From: JALORV01 sp963766365
GTDB lineage: Bacteria; Pseudomonadota; Gammaproteobacteria; Burkholderiales; Burkholderiaceae_F
Reading direction: 5' to 3'
Length of the DNA: 64,000 nt
NCBI GenBank assembly: GCA_963766365.1
Contig: CAVXZK010000006.1
Coordinates: 248,001-312,000 of the forward strand
The position numbers were made by a program, and so were the translations under genes. The notes under the pieces were generated by a model. That model worked only from the letters and a program-made list of their open reading frames with translations. It had not been told where the DNA came from and did no database searches. This document shows, piece by piece, positions 52,241 through 60,677 of this stretch; the stretch's first letter is position 1, and each line of letters begins with the position of its first letter.

Positions 52241-53028
52241 TGTCTGAGCTTGTAGCCGCGGGCGAGCAGGCTCAGCGCAATCGCCGTGGTCACCGCGAGC
52301 GCGGCTGCCACGATCGCCAGGCTGAGCCAGGGCGAGACGTCCGACTGCGCGAAGAAACCGTAGCGGAAGCCATCGATGACGTAGAAAAACGGATTCAGGT
52401 GCGACACCGCCTGCCAGAACGCTGGCAACCCCTGAACCGAGTAGAACACGCCGGACAGGAAGGTCGCCGGCATGACGACGAAATTCTGAAACGCCGCGAG
52501 CTGGTCGAACTTGTCGGCCCAGATGCCGGCGACGACGCCGAGCGCTCCGAGCATGGCGCTGCCCGCCAGCGCAAACACGAGAATCCACAGCGGCGCCTTG
52601 AACGCCGGAGGCCCGAACCACACCGCGACGACGAACACGCCGAGCCCGACCACGAGGCCGCGCACGATCGACGCCAGTACATACGCCCCGAAAAGCTGCC
52701 AGTGCGAGAACGGCGGCAGCAGCACGAATACGAGACTGCCCATGATCTTCGACTGGATCAGGCTGGAAGACGAGTTGGCAAACGCGTTCTGCAGCATCGA
52801 CATCATCACGAGGCCGGGAATCAGAAAAGCAACATAACTGACGCCGGGGAAGACCTCGACATGATCCGCGAGCACCTGGCCAAAGACGAGCAGGTAGAGG
52901 ACGGCCGTCAGCACCGGCGCCGCAATCGTCTGGAAACCGACCTTCCAGAACCGCAGCGTCTCCTTGGTCAGGAGCGTGCGGAACGCGACTCCGGGCGAGG
53001 AGTGGGCAAGCGTCGGCGACGCACTCAT
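52237..53028 (-). CDS. ABC-2 type transporter permease
   Basis: 263 aa with six hydrophobic segments. The ABC-2 motif region SGVFYSVQGLPAFWQAVSHLNPFFYVIDGFRYGFF is characteristic. With the ATPase encoded just before it forms a YadG/YadH-like exporter of unknown substrate. ATG overlaps the ATPase stop. Confidence 0.92.
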   Translation of the reverse strand: MSASPTLAHSSPGVAFRTLLTKETLRFWKVGFQTIAAPVLTAVLYLLVFGQVLADHVEVFPGVSYVAFLIPGLVMMSMLQNAFANSSSSLIQSKIMGSLVFVLLPPFSHWQLFGAYVLASIVRGLVVGLGVFVVAVWFGPPAFKAPLWILVFALAGSAMLGALGVVAGIWADKFDQLAAFQNFVVMPATFLSGVFYSVQGLPAFWQAVSHLNPFFYVIDGFRYGFFAQSDVSPWLSLAIVAAALAVTTAIALSLLARGYKLRQ

Positions 53029-53954
53029 GCGGCCACTCCCGCCGGCAGTCGTGCCGCCGGCCGGTCCGCCATCAACTGCAGGAAGACATCCTCGAGATCG
53101 GCGCGGCCGACCTCTAGGTCTTCGACGGTGCATCCCGCCGCCGCGCACTCAGCCAGCACACGCGCCACCTCATCGGAGTGCGCCAGCCGCAGCGTCAGCA
53201 GGCCGTCGCGTTCCTCGATCCGGTGCGCCAGCACCGACGGCGGCGGCGTTCCCCTGGGACGCATCGTCAGTTGCAGGCCTGCCACCCGGGCGAGCAAGGC
53301 GCGCGTCGTGTCGAGGGCGACGATGCGCCCTGCCTTGAGCATCGCGATACGCCCGCACAGGGCCTGGGCCTCCTCGAGATAGTGCGTCGTCAGCACGATC
53401 GTGTGGCCCTCGCGGTTGAGCCGACGGATGAAGCTCCACAGCGTCTGCCGCAGTTCCACGTCGACCCCCGCGGTCGGCTCGTCAAGCACGATGACCGGCG
53501 GCTTGTGGACCAGGGCCTGGGCCACCATCAACCGGCGCTTCATACCGCCGGACAGCGCACGCGTGTTGGTGTTCGCCTTGTTGGTGAGCCCGAGGTTCTC
53601 CAGCACTTCATCGATCCACGCGCCGTTGTGGCGCAGGCCGAAGTAGCCCGACTGGAACGTCAGCGTCTCCCGCACGGTGAAGAACGGATCGAACGCGAGT
53701 TCCTGCGGCACGACACCCACCGACAGCCGCGCCGAGCGGAAATCGGTGACCACATCGTGCCCCATGATCGCGACCTGTCCACTGCTCGCGCGCACGAGCC
53801 CGGCGATGATCGAGATCAGCGTCGTCTTGCCGGCGCCGTTGGGCCCGAGCAACCCGAAGAACTCGCCAGGCTCGATCGTGAGGTCGACATGATCCAGCGC
53901 CACGAGCGAGCCGTAGCGCTTGGAAACGGAATTGACCTGGATGGCGGCAGTCAC
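53025..53954 (-). CDS. ABC-2 exporter ATPase
   Basis: 309 aa. Walker A GPNGAGKTT, signature ALSGGMKRRLMVAQAL, Walker B VIVLDEPTAGVDVE and the H-loop LTTHYLEEAQ are present. A C-terminal regulatory extension covers about residues 220-309. GTG start at 53954. It lies between mlaB and the permease, in the same direction as the mla genes. Confidence 0.93.
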   Translation of the reverse strand: MTAAIQVNSVSKRYGSLVALDHVDLTIEPGEFFGLLGPNGAGKTTLISIIAGLVRASSGQVAIMGHDVVTDFRSARLSVGVVPQELAFDPFFTVRETLTFQSGYFGLRHNGAWIDEVLENLGLTNKANTNTRALSGGMKRRLMVAQALVHKPPVIVLDEPTAGVDVELRQTLWSFIRRLNREGHTIVLTTHYLEEAQALCGRIAMLKAGRIVALDTTRALLARVAGLQLTMRPRGTPPPSVLAHRIEERDGLLTLRLAHSDEVARVLAECAAAGCTVEDLEVGRADLEDVFLQLMADRPAARLPAGVAA

Positions 53955-54017
53955 GGGCAGGCGTCGACGTGCCCGGCGGCCTCGACGTGGAAGCCGTGAA
54001 TTATAGGAGCAGCGCCC

Positions 54018-54290
54018 CTAACGACCGGGAGCGAAGGCGGGCAGCAGTTCCTCGACGCCGTAAACGGTCGCCAGGCTCACCAGGCCGGCCGGGGCGCCCG
54101 ACACCTTCAGTGCCAGGCCCCGCGCCTTGGCCACGCGCTGCCATTCGAGCACGACCGCGACCGCCGACGAGTCGCACCGCGCGACTCCCGAGAGGTCGAA
54201 CTCGGACTCTCCGCGCTCGATCGCAGCGCGGCCGAGTTCAGCCACCTGTGCCGCGTTGTGCATGCCGATATCGGCGGTGTCGATGCGCAT
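54018..54290 (-). CDS. mlaB: STAS-domain protein MlaB
   Basis: 90 aa. The STAS core EFDLSGVARCDSSAVAVVLEW, with the conserved DSSA loop, matches MlaB, the cytoplasmic partner of the MlaFE ABC transporter. It starts 6 bp after mlaC. Confidence 0.88.
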   Translation of the reverse strand: MRIDTADIGMHNAAQVAELGRAAIERGESEFDLSGVARCDSSAVAVVLEWQRVAKARGLALKVSGAPAGLVSLATVYGVEELLPAFAPGR

Positions 54291-54296
54291 CGGAGT

Positions 54297-54935
54297 TCAG
54301 GCTTTCTTCGCTTCGGCCAGCTGGCGGTTGCGATCGGTCAGCGACTTGATCAGACCATCGACACCGCCGGTACTGACTTCGCCGGCAAACTGGGTCTTGT
54401 AATTCTCGACCAGCCAGACGCCAAGCACGTTGACGTCATAGATCTTCCAGCCCGCGTCCTGCTTCTCCAGCCGATAGTCGAGCTGGATCTTGTCGCCACG
54501 CGACGGAACGACGTTGGTGCGGACCAGCACGTCCATGTCGCCCGGCTGCGCACGGAACGGCCCCATTTCCACCTTGTGGTCCTTTACCTGCGACAGCGCG
54601 CCGCTGTAGGTGCGCACCAGCAACGTGCGGAACTCGCGCGTCAGCACCTCGCGTTGCTCCGGCGTCGCGCTGCGCCAGCCGCGGCCGACGGCCAGCCGCG
54701 TCATCTTCTGGAAGTCGACGTACGGCAGGATCTTTTCGTCGACCAGCTTCTGCACACGCGATACATCGCCGTTTGCGATCGCCTTGTCGGCGCGGATCGT
54801 GTCCAGCACTTCCGCGGTCAGGTCACGCACCAACGCATCCGGAGCCGCCGTAGAAGCCTGTGCGACGACGGGGCCTGCCAGCGCCAGCGCCACCGGCGCC
54901 ACGAAGAAGCGAAGAATCTTCAGGAATTTCTGCAT
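54297..54935 (-). CDS. mlaC: Periplasmic phospholipid-binding protein MlaC
   Basis: 212 aa with signal peptide (MQKFLKILRFFVAPVALALA). MTRLAVGRGWRSATPEQREVLTREFRTLLVRTYSGAL, LDYRLEKQDAGWKIYDVNVLGVWLVENYK are the conserved Tol-Tol2/MlaC features. It ferries phospholipid across the periplasm. ATG 54935 is the start preceding the signal peptide. Confidence 0.94.
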   Translation of the reverse strand: MQKFLKILRFFVAPVALALAGPVVAQASTAAPDALVRDLTAEVLDTIRADKAIANGDVSRVQKLVDEKILPYVDFQKMTRLAVGRGWRSATPEQREVLTREFRTLLVRTYSGALSQVKDHKVEMGPFRAQPGDMDVLVRTNVVPSRGDKIQLDYRLEKQDAGWKIYDVNVLGVWLVENYKTQFAGEVSTGGVDGLIKSLTDRNRQLAEAKKA

Positions 54936-55006
54936 GGGGCTGTCACTCACTGGCAAGGGAGGTCTGGGACTGACCACAAAGGCGGTCGTGGGTTCGCTCG
55001 GCCCAC

Positions 55007-55873
55007 CTATTTTGCCGCGTCGCCGGGCTTCGCATCGACCGGCTTGTCCGCGCCGTCGCCGGGTTCGCCGGGAGGTTTCGTCTGCGCAGGCCCCGACGAA
55101 GTGCTGCGTCCGGGCGCCGGAGCCTTTGCATCGTCCCCGTCATCCTCGTCGTCCGGATCGATCACCCGGGGCGGGTTGCCGTCATAGACCAGGCTGCGGC
55201 GGCGCTGCAGGAAGCCATCGCGGATGAAGCTGTAGCGGTCGAGCGCGGCCTCGCGCACCAGCCGATCGGCCGGCAGCAGCTCGGCACGCTCGTTGACGAC
55301 CCGCAGGCCGAGCACGGTGTACTCGATGCCGGGATAGTCGATGTAGAAGTTCAGATCCAGGAACGGTTCGACACCGTAAATGCCGATGGCATCGCGCACG
55401 CTGCTCGGGCCGAAGATCGGCATCACGAGGTACGGTCCGGGCTCGAAGCCCCACACGCCCAGCGTCTGGCCGAAGTCCTCGCGATGCGCTTCCATTCCCC
55501 AGCCCGTGGCCACGTCAAAGCATCCAACGATGCCCACCGTGGTGTTGACCGCGAACCGGCCGACGTCTGACAGCGCCTCGACGGGTTTGCTCTGGAAGAA
55601 GTTGTTGATCGCCGTCGACGGTCCGCGCAAGTTGGAGAAGGCGTTCGACAGGCAAGTGCGTACGCCTTCCGGCAGCTTGACGTACAACTCCGCCAGCGGC
55701 TTCGTGATCGCTTCATCGAAGCCATCATTGAAGGCGAACATGTTGCGGTTGTACTTTTCCCACGGGTCACGTGGGTCCTGCCCGGCGTTCGGCGGCAGCG
55801 TGGCGCAGCCGGACGCCAGCACGAGCACCGCAAACGCGATGCAGCCACGCAGAGTCAGGCGTGCAACACTCAA
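55007..55873 (-). CDS. mlaA: Outer-membrane lipoprotein MlaA (VacJ)
   Basis: 288 aa. The lipobox is VLASGC. DPWEKYNRNMFAFNDGFDEAI, LRGPSTAINNFFQSKP and FGQTLGVWGFEPGPYLVMPIFGPSSVRDA are VacJ hallmarks. It extracts surface-exposed phospholipid. The C terminus carries an unusual acidic and Pro/Gly-rich tail (from about residue 235). Start TTG 55873 has GGAG upstream. It is inserted between mlaD and mlaC, a known betaproteobacterial order. Confidence 0.94.
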   Translation of the reverse strand: MSVARLTLRGCIAFAVLVLASGCATLPPNAGQDPRDPWEKYNRNMFAFNDGFDEAITKPLAELYVKLPEGVRTCLSNAFSNLRGPSTAINNFFQSKPVEALSDVGRFAVNTTVGIVGCFDVATGWGMEAHREDFGQTLGVWGFEPGPYLVMPIFGPSSVRDAIGIYGVEPFLDLNFYIDYPGIEYTVLGLRVVNERAELLPADRLVREAALDRYSFIRDGFLQRRRSLVYDGNPPRVIDPDDEDDGDDAKAPAPGRSTSSGPAQTKPPGEPGDGADKPVDAKPGDAAK

Positions 55874-55904
55874 CGGTTCGCTCCGTCAGTCACGGTCCGG
55901 CGCT

Positions 55905-56375
55905 CTACTTCTTGTCGCCGCCCTCGGCGGCCTTGTTGTAGAGAAACTGACCTATCAGGTTTTCGAGCACGACAGCCGACTGCGTCATCTTGATCTGGTC
56001 GCCACCCGCAAGGTTCTTGTCGTCCCCGCCCGGCTCGAGTCCGATGTACTGGTCGCCGAGCAGTCCGGACGTCAGGATCTTGGCTGAAGTGTCCGCCGGG
56101 AACTGCACCCGGCTGTCGAGTTCGATGGTCACCAGCCCCTGGAAGCTCTGCGGATCCAGCGCGATCGCCGTGACCCGGCCGACGGTGACGCCGGCGCTCT
56201 TCACCGGAGCCCGGACCTTGAGCCCGCCGATGTTGTCGAATTTGGCCGTGAGCGCGTAGGTGGGCCCGGTACTGAAGCTCGCGAGGTTCGCGGCCTTCAG
56301 AGCGAGGAAGACCACCGCGATCATGCCCAGCAGCACGAATACGCCGACCAGTGTTTCCGTTGCCTTGCGTCCCAT
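55905..56375 (-). CDS. mlaD: MCE-domain protein MlaD
   Basis: 156 aa. One N-terminal anchor helix (TLVGVFVLLGMIAVVFLAL) is followed by the MCE domain (LTAKFDNIGGLKVRAPVKSAGVTVGRVT; GLLGDQYIGLEPGG). It forms the hexameric periplasmic ring of the transporter. Confidence 0.95.
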   Translation of the reverse strand: MGRKATETLVGVFVLLGMIAVVFLALKAANLASFSTGPTYALTAKFDNIGGLKVRAPVKSAGVTVGRVTAIALDPQSFQGLVTIELDSRVQFPADTSAKILTSGLLGDQYIGLEPGGDDKNLAGGDQIKMTQSAVVLENLIGQFLYNKAAEGGDKK

Positions 56376-56396
56376 CGAACGACTCCCAATTGGCTG

Positions 56397-57188
56397 CTAG
56401 CCCGGCGTGCTGAACATCAGCGCCGTCAACACGAAATCCAGCCCCAGCACTGCCAGCGACGAAATGACCACCGTGCGGGTCGTTGCCTGCGCCACCCCTT
56501 CCGGGGTCGCCTCGGCTTCATAGCCCTGGTACAGCGCAACGAAGGTGCAGGCGACGCCAAAGACAACGCTCTTGATGATGCCGTTGCCGACGTCGTCCCA
56601 GACATCGACACCGCTCTGCATCTGCGACCAGAACGCGCCCGGATCGATGCCGATCATCAGCACGCCGACTACATAGCCGCCGAGTATGCCGACGGCGGAG
56701 AAAATCGCCGCCAGCAGCGGCATCGAGATGATGCCGGCGACGAAGCGCGGCGCCAGCACGCGCGACTTGGGGTCGACCGCCATCATCTCCATCGCGGCCA
56801 GCTGCTCGCCGGCCTTCATCAGGCCTATCTCGGCGGTCAGCGAGGTTCCGGCACGCCCAGCAAACAGCAGGCCGGTGACGACCGGACCGAGTTCGCGGAC
56901 CAGTGACAGCGCCACCAGCAGGCCGAGCGATTCAGCCGCACCGTAGCGCGACAGCGTGTAATAGCCCTGCAGTGCGAGCACGAATCCGACCGCGAGGCCG
57001 GAGGCGGCGATGATGACCAGCGAGTAGTTGCCGATCGCATGCACCTGGGCAATCACCAGGAAGAAACGCTTCAGCGCGGACGGAACATTCTTCAGCAGTT
57101 CGACGAAGAAGAACGCGCTGTGGCCCAGGCCACGCATCACCTCCAGAGCGCGCCGCCCCAGAGTCGGCAGGAACTCGGCCGCTGTCAT
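56397..57188 (-). CDS. mlaE: Phospholipid ABC transporter permease MlaE
   Basis: 263 aa with five to six hydrophobic segments. ELGPVVTGLLFAGRAGTSLTAEIGLMKAGEQL (the conserved MlaE loop) and PLLAAIFSAVGILGGYVVGV are present. ATG overlaps the mlaF stop. Confidence 0.95.
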   Translation of the reverse strand: MTAAEFLPTLGRRALEVMRGLGHSAFFFVELLKNVPSALKRFFLVIAQVHAIGNYSLVIIAASGLAVGFVLALQGYYTLSRYGAAESLGLLVALSLVRELGPVVTGLLFAGRAGTSLTAEIGLMKAGEQLAAMEMMAVDPKSRVLAPRFVAGIISMPLLAAIFSAVGILGGYVVGVLMIGIDPGAFWSQMQSGVDVWDDVGNGIIKSVVFGVACTFVALYQGYEAEATPEGVAQATTRTVVISSLAVLGLDFVLTALMFSTPG

Positions 57189-57988
57189 GAGGGCATGCCC
57201 AGGTCGTCGGCATAGTCACGCGCCGGATAGTGGAAGCGCACCGGCCCGTCGGGTTCGCCGCGGATGAACTGGAGGACTTCCGGATCGTCGGACGCCTGCA
57301 CCTCGGCTGGCGTGCCATGGCCGACGATGCGCCCCCCGGAAATGACATAGGCGTAGTCGCTGATCAGGAAGCACTCGTGCACATCGTGCGAAACGACCAG
57401 CGACGTGGCGCCTGTCGCGTCATTGAGCCGCCGGATCAGGTTCGCGGCCACACCGAGCGAAATCGGGTCGAGCCCGGCAAACGGCTCGTCGTACATGATC
57501 AGGTCAGGGTCCAGCGCAATGGCACGAGCCAGCGCCACACGGCGCGCCATGCCGCCCGAAAGGTCCGCCGGTTTCAGATAGGCAGCGCCACGCAGGCCGA
57601 CCGCGTTCAGCTTCATCAGCACGAGGTCACGAATCATCGTTTCCGGCAACTGCGTGTGCTCGCGCAGCGGGAACGCGACGTTGTCGAACACCGTCAGGTC
57701 CGTGAACAGCGCACCGAACTGGAACAGCATCCCCAGGCGGCGCCGCAGGGCATACAGCGATTCGCGATCGCGCGGATTGACCGGCGCTCCATCGAACGTG
57801 ATGTCGCCGCGCTGTGGTGTCAGCACGCCACCGATCAGCCGCAGCAACGTGGTCTTGCCGCAGCCCGACCCGCCCATGATCGCGATGACCTTGCCGCGCG
57901 GAAACGTCATCGTGACGTCGGACAGGATGACACGCTGGTCATAGCCGAACGTCACATGGTCGATCGCGACGAGCGCGTCGTTGTTCAT
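57185..57988 (-). CDS. mlaF: Phospholipid ABC transporter ATPase MlaF
   Basis: 267 aa. Walker A GGSGCGKTT, Q-loop MLFQFGALF, signature LSGGMARRVALARAI, Walker B LIMYDEPFAGLDP and VVSHD are intact. It is the first gene of mlaFED-vacJ-mlaCB. ATG 57988; the longer frame is discarded. A 120-bp non-coding gap follows on the promoter side. Confidence 0.95.
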   Translation of the reverse strand: MNNDALVAIDHVTFGYDQRVILSDVTMTFPRGKVIAIMGGSGCGKTTLLRLIGGVLTPQRGDITFDGAPVNPRDRESLYALRRRLGMLFQFGALFTDLTVFDNVAFPLREHTQLPETMIRDLVLMKLNAVGLRGAAYLKPADLSGGMARRVALARAIALDPDLIMYDEPFAGLDPISLGVAANLIRRLNDATGATSLVVSHDVHECFLISDYAYVISGGRIVGHGTPAEVQASDDPEVLQFIRGEPDGPVRFHYPARDYADDLGMPS

Positions 57989-58070
57989 CGTCGGTTCTGG
58001 GAAGGGTCCGGGCCGCCCGTGGGCCGCCACTGCCGCCGGGCCATCAAACGGCGGCGGATTGTCTCACGCC

Positions 58071-58100
58071 GGGTCCGCCCGCGATCGTACGCGCGGACCC
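58071..58100 (-). terminator. Hairpin after the glycine-zipper lipoprotein gene
   Basis: Perfect 8-bp arms GGGTCCGC/GCGGACCC (58071-58078 and 58093-58100) lie 10 bp beyond the stop codon. No T-run is present, so efficiency is uncertain. Confidence 0.4.
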
Positions 58101-58109
58101 GTATTCGGA

Positions 58110-58523
58110 CTAACGCAGCGGCGACACCGCGCCATTGGACACCGATACCTTGTCGCCGGGCCGGAAGGTCGGGCGGCTGTAGACACGCACCATTCGATCG
58201 ATGCCATCGTCAAAGCGGACGCGGACATCCCAGACCGTCTTCACCTCCGCCTGGCTGCCCACCGCGCTGCCCGCCATACCACCGGCCACGCTGCCCGCGG
58301 CTGTCGCCACCGTCTGGCCCACTCCGCCACCAATGTTGCTGCCGAGCCAGCCGCCGAGCACTGCGCCGCCGATGGCGCCGACGACAGCGCCGGTCTGGCT
58401 GGCTTCGGTGGACTCGGCAATCGACTGCACGACACCGGTGCCGGATACGCCGGCGCCCGGCGTACTGGCGCAGGCTGCCAGCAGCAGCGTCATCAGGAAG
58501 GCAACCCAGCGCATGTACCTCAT
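58110..58523 (-). CDS. Glycine-zipper 2TM-domain lipoprotein (SlyB-like)
   Basis: 137 aa. The lipobox is LLLAAC. A glycine-zipper region (GAVVGAIGGAVLGGWLGSNIGGGVG, about residues 45-70) is followed by a small beta domain (WDVRVRFDDGIDRMVRVYS). Outer-membrane lipoproteins of this class help envelope integrity. GGAGTGAGCG precedes the ATG and contains the stop of the preceding gene, so the two are coupled. Confidence 0.85.
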   Translation of the reverse strand: MRYMRWVAFLMTLLLAACASTPGAGVSGTGVVQSIAESTEASQTGAVVGAIGGAVLGGWLGSNIGGGVGQTVATAAGSVAGGMAGSAVGSQAEVKTVWDVRVRFDDGIDRMVRVYSRPTFRPGDKVSVSNGAVSPLR

Positions 58524-58530
58524 TGCTCGC

Positions 58531-59388
58531 TCACTCCGGAGTGGTATTCAGGTAGTACATCGCCGACAGCAGCGGGCCCGGCTTGCCGAGCGGCGCCAGC
58601 CAGCGATCGAAGATCTCCTTGATCGCGCCCGAACGATAGGTCTGCGAGATCGCGCGATTCACCGCCAGCCGGAAAGCGGGGTCGCGGCGCATCATCAGGC
58701 CGTAGGGCTCGACCGAGAAATCGTCCTGGATCAGCGTGTACTTGACGTCGCTGCGGGCGCGAATCACCTGTCCCGCGAGCACGATGCGATCGGCGGCGTA
58801 GCCGTCGATGCGTCTTTCATTGAGCGCCGCCAGCGCCTCGATGTCGTCCTTGACGCTGACGACGCGCGCATCGATCAGCCGGTCCTTCAACGCTGCCTTC
58901 AGGGCAGTCTCGGTCGTCGTACCCGGCTTCACGCCTACGGTCTTGCCGGCCAGATCCGACAGTCGCCCGAGCTTCGACTCCGCAAGTGTCAGCACCGCAC
59001 CGCCGTCGATGAAGATCATGTTGGAAAAGTCGACGCGCTCCTGCCGCCCAAGCGTGATCGTCGTGACGCCACATTCCAAATCGACCGCCCCGCTGGTCAC
59101 CTGGTCAAAGCGGTTGGCCGCGGTCACCGGCACCCACTTGATCGCAATCGGCCCGGCGTTCAGGGCACGTTCCACGCCGGTGTGGACCCGCTTGCACAGG
59201 TCGACCGAGTACCCGGTCGGCTGGCCGTCAGCCCCGGTGAAGGAAAACGGCGGTGAGTCCGCGCGGTACCCCAGTGTGAGGGATTTGGCGTCACGGATCT
59301 TCTTCAGCGTGCCGGCCTCCTGCGCCTGCACGGAAAACGCCACCAGCAGGGCGCACAGTGCGCCCAGTGTCTTTAACACGTTCAACAT
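58531..59388 (-). CDS. Polar amino-acid ABC transporter binding protein (SBP family 3), orphan
   Basis: 285 aa with signal peptide (MLNVLKTLGALCALLVAFSV). LTLGYRADSPPFSFTGADGQPTGYSVDLCKRV, LECGVTTITLGRQERVDFSN and VGVKPGTTTE are the ligand-binding segments typical of glutamate/aspartate-type proteins. No permease or ATPase of this system is adjacent; it is coupled to the lipoprotein gene instead. Confidence 0.9.
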   Translation of the reverse strand: MLNVLKTLGALCALLVAFSVQAQEAGTLKKIRDAKSLTLGYRADSPPFSFTGADGQPTGYSVDLCKRVHTGVERALNAGPIAIKWVPVTAANRFDQVTSGAVDLECGVTTITLGRQERVDFSNMIFIDGGAVLTLAESKLGRLSDLAGKTVGVKPGTTTETALKAALKDRLIDARVVSVKDDIEALAALNERRIDGYAADRIVLAGQVIRARSDVKYTLIQDDFSVEPYGLMMRRDPAFRLAVNRAISQTYRSGAIKEIFDRWLAPLGKPGPLLSAMYYLNTTPE

Positions 59389-59474
59389 CACCCTATTCCT
59401 GTTCGAGTTGTTGTTGCCCGCCCGTCGGAGCCTCGCAGGCGCAGGCGCGAAGCCTACCAGCGAACGCGCGAGGT

Positions 59475-59942
59475 TCAGGGCGCTGCACGCCGTCGCTCGC
59501 GCTGGACCAGACCGAGCGCGCGCAGTTCCGAGTCGTCGTCACCGATCAGGTCGAACGCCTCGAGCACCAGCGCCGGAATGGCGCGCGCCCTTCCGGAATC
59601 GAGATCTACGAAAGTCCACTGTGTTTCGCCGCGCGCCAGCAGCTTGCGGTCGCGGAGGACCGCGTAGCGTCTGAGGCAGTCGCGCTCGCTCCAACGCGTG
59701 ATCCAGGTGTAGACGTCGAGCGACTGGTCCGCCAGGGCCGGTCGCAGGTATTCGATGAAGTGTGTGGACGCCACCCAGGCGGTGCGGTCGGCAAAGTAGC
59801 GTTCCATGGGCCATCCCTGGGCCGCTGAGTGTTCGACCGCGATCTCTTCCATCCAGCGCAGGTACTCGCGGTTGTTGACGTGGCCGACGGCGTCGATCGA
59901 CGTAGAAGTAACGACCAGCGGCTTGTGAAAGATGCGTGGCAC
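59475..59942 (-). CDS. Acyl-CoA thioesterase-like hotdog protein
   Basis: 155 aa 4HBT/YbgC-type hotdog. TSIDAVGHVNNREYLRWMEEIAVEHS carries the catalytic Asp position and helix, followed by STHFIEYLRPALADQSLDVYTWI. The GTG start is without a strong ribosome-binding site. The acyl-CoA substrate is unknown. Confidence 0.83.
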   Translation of the reverse strand: MPRIFHKPLVVTSTSIDAVGHVNNREYLRWMEEIAVEHSAAQGWPMERYFADRTAWVASTHFIEYLRPALADQSLDVYTWITRWSERDCLRRYAVLRDRKLLARGETQWTFVDLDSGRARAIPALVLEAFDLIGDDDSELRALGLVQRERRRAAP

Positions 59943-60054
59943 GCCGGCGAGCTTAACGTCTCACGCTGACCAGCGCGGCGACCCGCACCGGTCGACTCCT
60001 CATCCGGCGAAGGCGCAGACACCACCACGCCTTCGACGCCTGAATCCATCGCGC

Positions 60055-60486
60055 TTACTTGCGAAACTGCAGCGTATACAGATAATCGGTCAACGCCAAC
60101 ACGCGAACTCGGACGAACTGTTCTGAGTCGTAGGCGTGGCCGCGATAGTAATCAGCCGCCTTCCCGGTGTAGGTCGTGCCCCAGATCGGCATGTTCCTGG
60201 GACCATGACCTTTCAGTGCCGTGCGCCCGTCGATGATCTCGACCATGCGGTCCGTCGGGAACACACCGTTGTTGCGCTGCTGGATCGTCGTCAGGTCGGG
60301 GATCGGCAACTTCAGGTACTGCGCGAAGTAGCCGTCACCCTTGCCGCTGGCGCCATGGCAGGCGACACAGTTCGACTCGAACTCCTGCTTGCCCATTTCG
60401 CTGCGGGCCTCTGCCCAGGCCGTGCCTGCGAACGCGAAACCCACCGCGACGCTGGCCAATAACGTTGCAATCGTGGAACGCCTCAT
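60055..60486 (-). CDS. Periplasmic c-type cytochrome
   Basis: 143 aa. A signal peptide (MRRSTIATLLASVAVGFAFA) is followed by haem site ESNCVACHGASGKGDG and a distal Met in PRNMPIWG. It resembles single-haem class I electron carriers. ATG 60486 is preferred to a start 19 codons upstream. It stands alone; the redox partner is unknown. The 191 bp to the next gene hold nothing I can support. Confidence 0.88.
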   Translation of the reverse strand: MRRSTIATLLASVAVGFAFAGTAWAEARSEMGKQEFESNCVACHGASGKGDGYFAQYLKLPIPDLTTIQQRNNGVFPTDRMVEIIDGRTALKGHGPRNMPIWGTTYTGKAADYYRGHAYDSEQFVRVRVLALTDYLYTLQFRK

Positions 60487-60677
60487 CTTGAACCTCCGCT
60501 GACAACCACTGTGAGCGCCGCAATGCCTTTGCAACAACCCCACGCTTTCAGGCTAGTCGTGACTTATCCGTCTGAGTTGATGTCTCTCAAGAGCCGCCCC
60601 GCCCGCCGCGGCGCCTCCAGATTGCGCGCCGCGACTCGCGTCCAGGGACGCCTGCCGGGATCGGCAGTTCGCCCGTC

